Shown here piece by piece: positions 1 through 6,818 of a stretch of DNA of 7,849 nucleotides. Position 1 is the first letter of the stretch, and every line of letters starts with the position of its first letter. The notes under the pieces are model-generated. The model was not told the DNA's origin, searched no databases, and saw nothing but the letters and a program-made list of their open reading frames with translations. The DNA is from Scatomonas sp963649395. Lineage in GTDB: Bacteria; Bacillota; Clostridia; Lachnospirales; Lachnospiraceae. The DNA lies in NCBI GenBank assembly GCA_963649395.1, contig CAVJHW010000122.1, positions 1 through 7,849 on the forward strand. Reading direction: 5' to 3'. Both the position numbers and the translations under genes were made by a program.

Positions 1-1518
1 GGAAGCTATGCATGGGAGAATCGTCTGGAACATAGGATCTGGACTTATTCCCTGGAGGATGTATGGACTGGTGTACAGGCCGCCTACAGAGAATTGAAGA
101 AGGATGTGAAAATAAAATGGCAGGTCGACCTACATCGAATTGGGGCTATGGGTATCAGCGCCATGATGCATGGATACCTGGTCTTTGATGAAAAGCAGAA
201 TCTCCTGGTTCCTTTTCGAACCTGGCGTAACAGCATAACCGGTCCGGCAGCTAGAGAATTGACAGACCTGTTGGAATTTCATATTCCTCAGAGATGGAGT
301 ATTGCACATTTGTATCAGGCCATTTTAAATGGGGAAGACCATCTGGGAAAAATAGATTATATGACCACCTTGGCGGGCTATGTCCATTGGAGGTTGACCG
401 GAGAGCGAGTTTTGGGAATCGGCGATGCTTCCGGTATGTTCCCTATAGACGGTTCTTCCAGTGATTATTCTGACCTGATGATGGAGAAGTTTGATCAATT
501 AGCGCAGAAACATGGTTTTTTTCGAAAAATAAGGGATCTCCTGCCCCAGGTGAAGGTGGCAGGAGATCAGGCGGGAAGCCTGACCAGGGAGGGAGCACTG
601 CTGCTGGATCCTACGGGGGAATTGGAAGCGGGATGTCCTGTTTGTCCACCGGAGGGAGATGCAGGGACAGGGATGACAGCTACCAAAAGCGTGGCAGCCC
701 ATACCGGAAATATATCGGCAGGAACCTCTGCTTTTGCCATGGTGGTTTTGGATAAGGATCTATCCAAGGTCCATCCGGAGCTTGATATGGTCACAACACC
801 GGATGGGAAGCCGGTGGCCATGTCCCACGCCAATAATTGCACGTCAGATCTCAATGCCTGGGTGGGCATTTTTAAGGAATTCTCAGAAGTCTTAGGTGTA
901 AAACTGGATACAGGGGACTTGTTTCGAATCTTGTATCAGAAAGCGCTGGAAGGAGAGAAGGATTGCGGCGGCCTTTTGGCCTACGGATATTTGTCCGGCG
1001 AGCCCATGACAGGGCTGGCGGAGGGACGCCCTTTGCTGGTTCGGATGCCGGGTAGTGCCTTCCATCTGGCCAATCTCATGAGGGTTCACCTCTTCACCGC
1101 CCTGGGGGCTTTGAAGATCGGTATGGATATCCTTCGGGAGGAAGAGAAGGTTGCCGTTGAAAGACTTACCGGACATGGAGGCTTATTCAAGACACCGGAG
1201 GTAGGTCAGAGAATTATGGCCGCCTGCATGGAGACCCCGGTTGCGGTGAGAGAGACCGCCGGGGAAGGCGGAGCCTGGGGCATTGCCCTGTTAGCACTTT
1301 ATGCTCTGGATCCCTCAGGGAAAAGCCTGGAGGAATTCCTGGATCAAGTTGTTTTCGCCGAAAGTCAGGACTTCTGTCTGGAACCTGATCCAGAGGATGT
1401 AGAGGGATTTCGTCAATTCATGAAGACCTACAGGAAGGGATTGCCTATAGAGCTTGCAGCGGTTCAGACCCTGTCGGCAAAAGAGAAGGGGGAGATTGTA
1501 AAATGCTGGAAGAGTTAA
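1..1518 (+). CDS. araB: FGGY-family carbohydrate kinase, probable L-ribulokinase (5' end outside window)
   Basis: A cytoplasmic sugar kinase expected to phosphorylate L-ribulose with ATP, the second step of L-arabinose breakdown. The frame is open from base 1 (reads GSYAWENRLEHRIWTYSLED...), so the gene begins upstream; the TTG at 94 is only the first possible internal start and is not the true one. 505 residues are visible; about 30-40 are missing, including the N-terminal phosphate-binding loop. Visible family features, numbered from base 1: SAMMHG (about 53-58), FRTWRN (72-77), EGDAGTGM with probable catalytic Asp220 (codon 658-660), GTS (241-243), GHGG (391-394) and the C-terminal glycine-rich ATP-site segment GEGGAWGIALLA (from 421). 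It overlaps araD by 16 bases, which is the main reason for choosing ribulokinase over xylulokinase. It does not look like canonical E. coli or B. subtilis AraB and may be the non-orthologous clostridial ribulokinase called AraK in C. acetobutylicum; that is from memory. The family is sure; the substrate is likely but inferred. Confidence 0.86.
   Translation, partial: GSYAWENRLEHRIWTYSLEDVWTGVQAAYRELKKDVKIKWQVDLHRIGAMGISAMMHGYLVFDEKQNLLVPFRTWRNSITGPAARELTDLLEFHIPQRWSIAHLYQAILNGEDHLGKIDYMTTLAGYVHWRLTGERVLGIGDASGMFPIDGSSSDYSDLMMEKFDQLAQKHGFFRKIRDLLPQVKVAGDQAGSLTREGALLLDPTGELEAGCPVCPPEGDAGTGMTATKSVAAHTGNISAGTSAFAMVVLDKDLSKVHPELDMVTTPDGKPVAMSHANNCTSDLNAWVGIFKEFSEVLGVKLDTGDLFRILYQKALEGEKDCGGLLAYGYLSGEPMTGLAEGRPLLVRMPGSAFHLANLMRVHLFTALGALKIGMDILREEEKVAVERLTGHGGLFKTPEVGQRIMAACMETPVAVRETAGEGGAWGIALLALYALDPSGKSLEEFLDQVVFAESQDFCLEPDPEDVEGFRQFMKTYRKGLPIELAAVQTLSAKEKGEIVKCWKS
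1486..1494 (+). promoter_or_regulatory. Ribosome binding site for araD
   Basis: The purine run AAGGGGGAG lies inside the last codons of the upstream kinase gene and ends 8 bases before the ATG at 1503. It fixes the araD start and, with the 16-base gene overlap, suggests translational coupling of kinase and epimerase. Confidence 0.75.
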
Positions 1519-2204
1519 AGAAGCAGGTATATGAAGCGAATATGCAGCTTCCCAAGCATAGGCTTGTTACATTTACCTGGGGAAATGTGAGCGGGATCGA
1601 CCGTTCTTCGGGCATCTTTGCCATCAAACCCAGCGGAGTAGCCTATGAAGATCTGAAGGCGGAGGATATGGTTTTGGTAGATCTGGAGGGTCATGTGGTG
1701 GAGGGCATCTACAAGCCTTCCTCAGATACAGCTACCCACGTGGAGCTCTACAAGGCCTTTGATCGGATCGGCGGGCTGGTTCATACCCATTCTCCCTGGG
1801 CGACCAGCTGGGCGCAGGCCGGTAGGGGAATTCCCTGCTACGGAACCACCCAGGCAGATTATATGTATGGAGAGATCCCCTGTGCGCCTTGTCTGACGAG
1901 GGAAGAGATAGAACATAATTACGAAAAAAACACAGGCCTCATTATCGTTCAGACCTTTCGGAATCTGGATTATGAGGCTATACCAGCCGTCTTATGTAAG
2001 AATCATGGTCCCTTCAGCTGGGGCAAGGATGCAAAGGATGCGGTACACAATGCGGTGGTACTGGAAGAGGTCGCTAAAATGGCCGCTCGATGCGAACAGA
2101 TCAATGCCAGAGTTCAGCCTGCCCCCCAAGAATTGTTAGATAAGCATTATTACAGAAAGCATGGAAGAGATGCTTATTATGGACAGGATCGACCAGGCGC
2201 CTGA
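1503..2204 (+). CDS. araD: L-ribulose-5-phosphate 4-epimerase
   Basis: Converts L-ribulose 5-phosphate to D-xylulose 5-phosphate, linking L-arabinose to the pentose phosphate or phosphoketolase pathways; a cytoplasmic, metal-dependent class II aldolase/adducin family enzyme. The 233 residues match E. coli AraD (231) end to end: MLEELKKQV...LPKH start, TWGNVS (25-30), KPSG (42-45), KPSSDT (71-76), VHTHS (93-97), GTTQADY (114-120), NHGPFSWGK (167-175), AVHNAVVLEEVA (180-191), and LLDKHYYRKHG...YYGQ at the end. The metal-ligand histidines are present at 94, 96 and 168, with Asp75; the catalytic Asp120 and Tyr229 of E. coli correspond to Asp119 and Tyr226. The ATG is supported by the strong site at 1486-1494 and by the family's N-terminus. 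It pairs with the overlapping kinase. L-arabinose isomerase (araA) is not in the window and may lie elsewhere. Nothing appears truncated or missing. A related L-xylulose-5-phosphate epimerase (UlaF/SgbE type) is a less likely alternative. Confidence 0.95.
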   Translation: MLEELKKQVYEANMQLPKHRLVTFTWGNVSGIDRSSGIFAIKPSGVAYEDLKAEDMVLVDLEGHVVEGIYKPSSDTATHVELYKAFDRIGGLVHTHSPWATSWAQAGRGIPCYGTTQADYMYGEIPCAPCLTREEIEHNYEKNTGLIIVQTFRNLDYEAIPAVLCKNHGPFSWGKDAKDAVHNAVVLEEVAKMAARCEQINARVQPAPQELLDKHYYRKHGRDAYYGQDRPGA

Positions 2205-2259
2205 TGGAATATAGCAGCGGGAGCAGTCTATAGGCTAAAAGAAAAGGTATTGCATAGAG
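2205..2259 (+). other. Only non-overlapping intergenic gap of any size (araD to histidine kinase)
   Basis: This 55-base spacer shows no stem followed by a T-run, so no intrinsic terminator after araD. No convincing -35/-10 pair is visible either: TGGACA at 2180-2185 has no -10 at a normal distance. The best ribosome binding site for the next gene is GAAAAGG at 2241-2247, 12 bases before its ATG, which is weaker and farther than the other sites in the cluster. Read-through from araBD into the sensing genes is therefore the simplest reading, but a weak or activator-dependent promoter cannot be excluded by eye. Confidence 0.5.
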
Positions 2260-4017
2260 ATGCGAAAAGTGACAAAATCGTTTTGGGATAAACCCATCCG
2301 AACAAAATTGAATATGGTTTTTATGCTGCTCATCGTGCTGCCCTTATGCGTAGTTATGGTGATTGTATCAGCCATGACCAGAAACAGACAGCTGTCGCAG
2401 CTGGAGCGAAGCTCTGAGCAATACTTGAAGCAAAGTGCCCAGGGAATATCGAATAGTCTTTCCGGACTGAATCATATTCTCATCTCCAATCTTTGGAATA
2501 AAGAGCTCCTGGATTACCTGAATCAGGATCCTGCCTTTCTTTCCTCCCCCGGGGAAAAGAATGCCATCCATTTGCTTCTGCGCAGCATGGGAAATGCCCG
2601 TAAGGACATTGAGTGCCTGATCCTGGTCAAGAATTCCGGCGAAAAATTCTCTTATTCCGCCCGGGAATCAGAGGAGGTTTTTTATGGATATTTGGAGCAG
2701 GAGTTGCCGGATATGGATTGGCAGTCCGGCATCTTTTGGTCTGGGACGGCCAGCGCAAATGGATATGTGATGGGAGTACGAAAGATCAAGGATTTTGAGT
2801 CCCTAAAGGAGGTGGGATTTATCTATGTCTTCCTTCAGGAGGAGACGATCCGTCAATTTTATGAGGATCTGAAAACTGCTCCTGGAAGCTTCTTTCAGGT
2901 TTTGGATGCCCAGGGTCAGGTGGTATCCAGCAATCATGAGGCATCCGAGAATCTGGCCAACCTGCAGCTTAGGGAGGGACAAGGGCTACAGCCGGTTCGG
3001 GTGGATGGCACAATTTACTATGTACAGGAGACCTACCTCTCAGAGCTGGGTTGGTATATTCGAGAATATACCCCCAAGAAAGAGATCATGCAGGATATCT
3101 ATCGCCTGCAGATTATCATCAGCTCAGTGTTTCTGATCATCATGGGGACCTTACTGCTGGTAATGAATCGTTTCTCAGAATCCCTGACCATGTCCATCCG
3201 TAAGCTGCAGTCCAGTATGCTGGAAGTCAGAAATGAGAATTTCAAGGTGCGGGCTCCGGTCATTCATCAGGATGAAATGGGAGAATTGACAGAGACCTTT
3301 AATATGATGACCGGAAGGATTCAGCAGCTGATCGAGGAGGATTACAAAAGCAAGCTTTTGCTAAAGGAAACCGAATTTCGGTTTCTCAGAGCCCAGATCA
3401 ATCCCCATTTTCTCTATAATACCCTGGATGCCATCAGCTGGAAGGCGGCCATGGGCGGGGACAAGGAGGTCAGTAAGATGGCGGTGGCCCTTGGAAGAAT
3501 TCTTCGATGGTCCATCTCCAAGACGGATGCTTCTGTATCTTTGGCAGAGGAGACGGAGAATGTAGAGGATTATCTCTCTATCCAGAAGATGCGTTATGGG
3601 AATAGTTTGAGCTATGTGATCGCAGTTGGGGAAGCGGAAAGTAGGATGTCAGTGCCTAAAATGATTCTTCAGCCCCTGGTGGAGAATGCCCTGGTACATG
3701 GGCTGGAGGAAAAAGAAGGCGATAAGAGGCTTTTGATTACAGCCAAAGAAGAAAAGGATCTTTTGCTGATTTCCATCCGAGATAATGGGGTGGGAATGTC
3801 CCAGGAACGGATAGAGGAGGTTTTGGGAGGACGCCTCAAGCAGGAGAAACAGCATGGTGTGGGCTTATACAATGTACATCAAAGGATTCAGATGAGTTAC
3901 GGAGAGGCCTATGGAATAGAGATCAAGAGCAGGCTGGGAGAGGGGACAGAGATTCTGATTCGGCTGCCGAAGGGAGGGGAATCAGTTGAAGATACGGGTA
4001 TTAATCGTAGAGGATGA
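2260..4017 (+). CDS. Sensor histidine kinase, YesM/LytS-like (HAMP, His_kinase, HATPase_c)
   Basis: A membrane sensor that autophosphorylates on histidine and passes the phosphate to the next gene's regulator. Of 585 residues: a short cytoplasmic lead, transmembrane helix 1 (about 17-38), a roughly 245-residue extracytoplasmic domain (39-283) whose second half (LDAQGQVVSSN ... LGWYIREYTP) reads like a Cache fold, helix 2 (about 284-303), a HAMP linker (304-357), the His_kinase core RAQINPHFLYNTLDAISWK with phospho-acceptor His383, an N-box QPLVENALVHG (Asn476), G1 box DNGVGM (508-513) and G2 box HGVGLYN (532-538). All catalytic motifs are intact. The end overlaps the regulator start by 32 bases. 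In related systems (AraS, and LytS partnered by XylFII) the outer domain receives a sugar-loaded binding protein; two candidates are encoded downstream. The start codon is the first ATG giving a normal N-terminus, though its ribosome site is weak. Kinase class is certain; the signal is inferred. Confidence 0.93.
   Translation: MRKVTKSFWDKPIRTKLNMVFMLLIVLPLCVVMVIVSAMTRNRQLSQLERSSEQYLKQSAQGISNSLSGLNHILISNLWNKELLDYLNQDPAFLSSPGEKNAIHLLLRSMGNARKDIECLILVKNSGEKFSYSARESEEVFYGYLEQELPDMDWQSGIFWSGTASANGYVMGVRKIKDFESLKEVGFIYVFLQEETIRQFYEDLKTAPGSFFQVLDAQGQVVSSNHEASENLANLQLREGQGLQPVRVDGTIYYVQETYLSELGWYIREYTPKKEIMQDIYRLQIIISSVFLIIMGTLLLVMNRFSESLTMSIRKLQSSMLEVRNENFKVRAPVIHQDEMGELTETFNMMTGRIQQLIEEDYKSKLLLKETEFRFLRAQINPHFLYNTLDAISWKAAMGGDKEVSKMAVALGRILRWSISKTDASVSLAEETENVEDYLSIQKMRYGNSLSYVIAVGEAESRMSVPKMILQPLVENALVHGLEEKEGDKRLLITAKEEKDLLLISIRDNGVGMSQERIEEVLGGRLKQEKQHGVGLYNVHQRIQMSYGEAYGIEIKSRLGEGTEILIRLPKGGESVEDTGINRRG
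3971..3977 (+). promoter_or_regulatory. Ribosome binding site that decides the TTG start of the response regulator
   Basis: AGGGAGG (with more G to 3979) sits in the last codons of the histidine kinase gene, with its GGAGG core 8 bases before the TTG at 3986. No ATG or GTG lies in frame nearby, and the protein that follows begins exactly as receiver domains do (KIRVLIVEDEP), so the TTG start is well supported. Confidence 0.8.
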
Positions 4018-5578
4018 GCCAATTATCCGCATGGGAATCGCAAGTGTCATGCCCTGGGAGGAGCTGGGCTGTGAAAAGCCCCTTCTGGCAGACAATGGAA
4101 AGACAGGTCTGCAAAGGGCATTGACAGACAAGCCTCAGCTGGTCATCAGTGACATCCGCATGCCCCAAATGGATGGTCTGGAGATGGCGCGGCAGCTGAC
4201 AGCTCAATATCCCGGCGTAAAGATTATTTTCCTAACCGGTTATAAGGAATTTGAATATGCCCAGAAAGCAATTTCCTTTGGGGTAAGCGAATATATCCTG
4301 AAGCCGGTGGATCAGGAGGAACTCCTGGCAGCGGTGAAGAGGCTGACGGAGCAGATACGCAGTGAGGAGACCTTGGAGGTGGAGCGGGAGAAGCTGGAAA
4401 AGCAGGTGCAGGAAAGTCTGCCAATCCTTCGGGACAAGTTCATTTCCTCCCTCCTCTTTGGCAACATGGATTCCGTGGAAAGTATCTATGAAAAGATGGA
4501 ATATTTCTCTGTGAAGATAGAAGAGTTCGCTGTCTTGGCTCTCGTTCCGGACTCCTTCCATGAACTGGAGCATGGATTTACGGAAAGTGACATCCTGCTT
4601 CTGCTTTTTATGATCCAGGAACAGGTGAAGAATCTCCTGTCAGAGTACCAATACTCCGCTATCACCTTTCAGCATGAAAAGGTGCTTTATGCCATTTTAA
4701 GTTCAGAACAAAAGAAGCTGAGCGGAAGCGGACTATTAGAGTATGGAAATGCCTTGGGAAACAGGGTGAAGGAAAAGGGACGTTTTTCCCTCTCTGTCGG
4801 TATTAGTCACATCCACCAAGGAGCAGTTTCTCTGCGCCGGGCCCGCCGGGAAGCCGATCAGTGTGCCGGGCAAAGCTATTATTTTGGAGCAGGCAGTGTG
4901 GTATATTATGATGACATGAAGGTCGCGGCTCCCTCAGAGTCGAAGGAAGAAGAGCCGGAAATGGAACCCTTCTTTCAGTCCCTGCGTCAGGGAAGCGGAG
5001 TTCGACAAGCTATGGAGGAGCTTCGCCGACAGCTGCAGAAGCTATCCTCAGTTGGAGCCGTCAAAAGTATGACGGCAGAGTTGATTTCCGGTGGCTTTCG
5101 GCAGCTGATGGGGGAATATGGAGAATGCAAGGAGCTGGAGAGCCAATACGACGGCCAGATGGAGAAGCTACATTATGCCAGGAGCGTTCGCAATTATACA
5201 GAACTCTTAACCGAGACCAGCGATTGGATGGAGGATTTCATCCAGAGTCGGCAAAGGAGCAGAACCCAGCACCTGCTGGATCAGGCCATCCAATATATGC
5301 GGGAGAATTGCCGCCGTGAGGTGCAGCTGGAGGAGGTGGCCGACCGGGTATATGTCAGCAAATGGTATTTCAGCAAGCTCTTTCGTAAGGAGAAGGGGAT
5401 TAAATTCAGTGATTATATGAGTGCCTTGCGTATCGAACAGGCACAAAAGATCATTCGCAGCAATCCAAATCTTAGAAATTACGAAGTGGCGGATATGGTA
5501 GGTTTCACGGATGTGCGGTATTTTAGCCAGCTCTTTCAAAAGATTACCGGCAAGACACCTTCGGAATTCAGAGGATAG
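3986..5578 (+). CDS. Response regulator, YesN type (receiver, GGDEF-like middle, AraC-type DNA binding)
   Basis: A cytoplasmic transcription regulator activated by the upstream kinase. The 530 residues read: receiver domain 1-120 with acidic pocket Glu9-Asp10, phospho-acceptor Asp56 (SDIRMP), Thr84 and Lys106; a coiled, charged linker about 121-145; a middle region about 146-420 containing LSVGISHIHQGAVSLRRA and a later alanine/arginine helix, which resembles the degenerate GGDEF-like domain of CdaR/YesN regulators and has no GGDEF catalytic motif; then an AraC-family double helix-turn-helix, 428-530, with VADRVYVSKWYFSKLFRKEKG and the signature DMVGFTDVRYFSQLFQKITG...SEF. Translation starts at TTG, overlapping the kinase gene by 32 bases in another frame, so kinase and regulator are probably made in a coupled way. 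By analogy with AraT and YesN it likely activates sugar-uptake or catabolic genes; its targets cannot be read from this window. Intact, with normal length for the family. Confidence 0.94.
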   Translation: MKIRVLIVEDEPIIRMGIASVMPWEELGCEKPLLADNGKTGLQRALTDKPQLVISDIRMPQMDGLEMARQLTAQYPGVKIIFLTGYKEFEYAQKAISFGVSEYILKPVDQEELLAAVKRLTEQIRSEETLEVEREKLEKQVQESLPILRDKFISSLLFGNMDSVESIYEKMEYFSVKIEEFAVLALVPDSFHELEHGFTESDILLLLFMIQEQVKNLLSEYQYSAITFQHEKVLYAILSSEQKKLSGSGLLEYGNALGNRVKEKGRFSLSVGISHIHQGAVSLRRARREADQCAGQSYYFGAGSVVYYDDMKVAAPSESKEEEPEMEPFFQSLRQGSGVRQAMEELRRQLQKLSSVGAVKSMTAELISGGFRQLMGEYGECKELESQYDGQMEKLHYARSVRNYTELLTETSDWMEDFIQSRQRSRTQHLLDQAIQYMRENCRREVQLEEVADRVYVSKWYFSKLFRKEKGIKFSDYMSALRIEQAQKIIRSNPNLRNYEVADMVGFTDVRYFSQLFQKITGKTPSEFRG

Positions 5579-5582
5579 ATAG

Positions 5583-6818
5583 ATGAGGAAAAAGTATGCA
5601 GATCGGGTCATTCGCTGGCTTGCCCTGCTTCTGATACTGATCGGAAGCATAGGACTGGTGACAGCTATGCTCTTCTGGAAGGAAAAGGCCTTTCCAAAGA
5701 CGGAGGAAGAAGAGGTTATCACCTTTGCCCTATATGGGGATCTTCAGATGCAGAAAACCGCAGAGGAGGTTGCTGAGATATTTCGGAAGCAGAATCATTG
5801 TCGGGTGGATGTCTACTGTTATTCTTCTGCCTATGAGGAACAAAGGCAGGTGATTGGACAATTGGCCAGCGGCAAGGCCTTTGATGTATTTTATACGACG
5901 CCCAATGAGCTGGGGGAGATCACTGCTGAGGGAGCCGTCACCAGCCTAGAAGATGTAGTGGAAGAACGCAAACAGGAGGGGGAGACCTTTTATCCCTCTG
6001 TTCTGGAAACCGGGAAGATCAATGGCCGTCAATATGGCTTGCCTGCCGGGGTGATGCCCTATATGATTTATTACAATCAGACTCTGCTGGAGGAAGCGGG
6101 TCTGGAATCCCCTCAACAGATCTTTCAGGAAAAGCGCTGGGATTTGAATGGATTCGCAGATACCCTGCGCAAGATCAGTCAGGGGATGAACCGCCCTGCC
6201 CTCTACGTTTGTTCCTCTTGGCAAATGGTAGAACCCTTGATGCGGGCAGGCGGCGGCACTTGTACCGAGACAGAGTCTGGATTGGAGACGGATACAAGCC
6301 TATTGGAAAGTTTGCAGATCTATCAGCAGCTGGCTAAGGAGGGAGTCCTTGTCCCGTGCTCCGAAAAAGAATATGAGGTATATCGGCAGGAATTTGCCAG
6401 CGGACAACAGCCGCTTATAATCAGCAATCTGGAGATGACACGCCTGTGCAGCAACGTATCCTTTCAATGGGACATCCTGCCCTATCCCAGCGTCAACAGC
6501 AATTTTACCAACAGCAATTTCGAAACTCCTCTTCTGGCAGTCAGCCGGGGAAATCACGAAAAGCTGGCGCAAGCTTTTGTCAGCTATTATGTTAGTTCCC
6601 TGGGACAAAAGCTGCGACTGGAGAATGGGGAATGTCTCTTTCCTTCTTTGAGCATGGTTTTCTATACCAGCATGGGAGATGTGAAGTTCCCAGAGCATTC
6701 CAATTACTACTTTTTTGCAATTGACCAGGGATATGCCTGTCAGAGAGAGTCTGTATCAGATTCCCTGGAAGAGGGAATGCTGGAACTATGGGAAGTGAAT
6801 CTGGAGGCATTGGAATGA
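5583..6818 (+). CDS. Membrane-anchored family 1 extracellular solute-binding protein
   Basis: Resembles the sugar-binding subunits of CUT1-type ABC importers (SBP_bac_1). The 411 residues start with basic MRKKYADRVIRW, one hydrophobic helix (about 11-32) and an acidic linker (41-45). No cysteine lies at the end of the helix, so it is not a lipoprotein; with no clear AXA cleavage site it is probably held by an uncleaved signal anchor. The outer domain has LASGKAFDVFYTTPNEL (94-110), the family hallmark YGLPAGVMPYMIYYNQTLL (151-169) followed by EEAGL, a WDLNGFADTLRKI helix (186-198), QWDILPYPSV (295-304) and a C-terminal region like the family's final helices. It begins 4 bases after the regulator stop with AGAGGA at 5570-5575 as ribosome site, and ends in an ATGA overlap with the next gene. 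No permease is adjacent, so a sensory rather than transport role is inferred. Eight cysteines in the outer domain are unusual. Ligand unknown. Confidence 0.85.
   Translation: MRKKYADRVIRWLALLLILIGSIGLVTAMLFWKEKAFPKTEEEEVITFALYGDLQMQKTAEEVAEIFRKQNHCRVDVYCYSSAYEEQRQVIGQLASGKAFDVFYTTPNELGEITAEGAVTSLEDVVEERKQEGETFYPSVLETGKINGRQYGLPAGVMPYMIYYNQTLLEEAGLESPQQIFQEKRWDLNGFADTLRKISQGMNRPALYVCSSWQMVEPLMRAGGGTCTETESGLETDTSLLESLQIYQQLAKEGVLVPCSEKEYEVYRQEFASGQQPLIISNLEMTRLCSNVSFQWDILPYPSVNSNFTNSNFETPLLAVSRGNHEKLAQAFVSYYVSSLGQKLRLENGECLFPSLSMVFYTSMGDVKFPEHSNYYFFAIDQGYACQRESVSDSLEEGMLELWEVNLEALE
6495..6520 (+). repeat. Short direct repeat inside the anchored binding protein gene
   Basis: AACAGCAATTT occurs at 6495-6505 and again at 6510-6520, encoding the repeated peptide NSNFTNSNF (residues 305-313). 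It is in frame and looks like a small internal duplication in a surface loop just after the QWDILPYP segment. Functional meaning is unknown. Confidence 0.55.
6803..6807 (+). promoter_or_regulatory. Ribosome binding site that sets the start of the AraF-like gene at 6815
   Basis: GGAGG lies 7 bases before the ATG at 6815. A longer frame could start at ATG 6788, but it would add nine residues (MGSESGGIG) ahead of a classic lipoprotein signal and has no comparable site, so 6815 is preferred. Confidence 0.8.

Noticed and set aside
94..1518. Kinase gene starting at TTG 94 as a complete gene
   Set aside because: The frame stays open to base 1 and the upstream residues (WENRLEHRIWTYSLEDVW) look like family sequence, so the gene is 5'-truncated by the window edge.
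2140..2177. Inverted repeat ATAAGCAT / ATGCTTAT with a 22-base loop near the end of araD
   Set aside because: It lies in codons for the conserved AraD C-terminus (DKHYYRKHG...YY), has no T-run after it and is too loose for a terminator; most likely chance.
2194..2203. Perfect 10-base palindrome CAGGCGCCTG at the araD stop
   Set aside because: Too short and without a loop or spacing typical of a terminator or a YesN-type operator; no second copy was noticed.
2210..2232. Five-base inverted repeat TATAG/CTATA before the histidine kinase gene
   Set aside because: Short arms expected by chance; no matching direct repeats as usual for AraC-type regulators and no promoter aligned with it.
5207..5722. 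171-residue minus-strand open frame across the regulator end and the next gene start
   Set aside because: It is antisense to two well-supported genes, has no recognisable domain or ribosome site, and mirrors their codon pattern.
6300..6698. 132-residue minus-strand open frame inside the anchored binding protein gene
   Set aside because: No domain, no plausible ribosome site, and fully covered by a coding gene with clear family motifs.
6788..6814. Longer AraF-like protein starting at ATG 6788
   Set aside because: It would put nine non-signal residues before a standard lipoprotein signal peptide; the GGAGG site and ATGA overlap support 6815.
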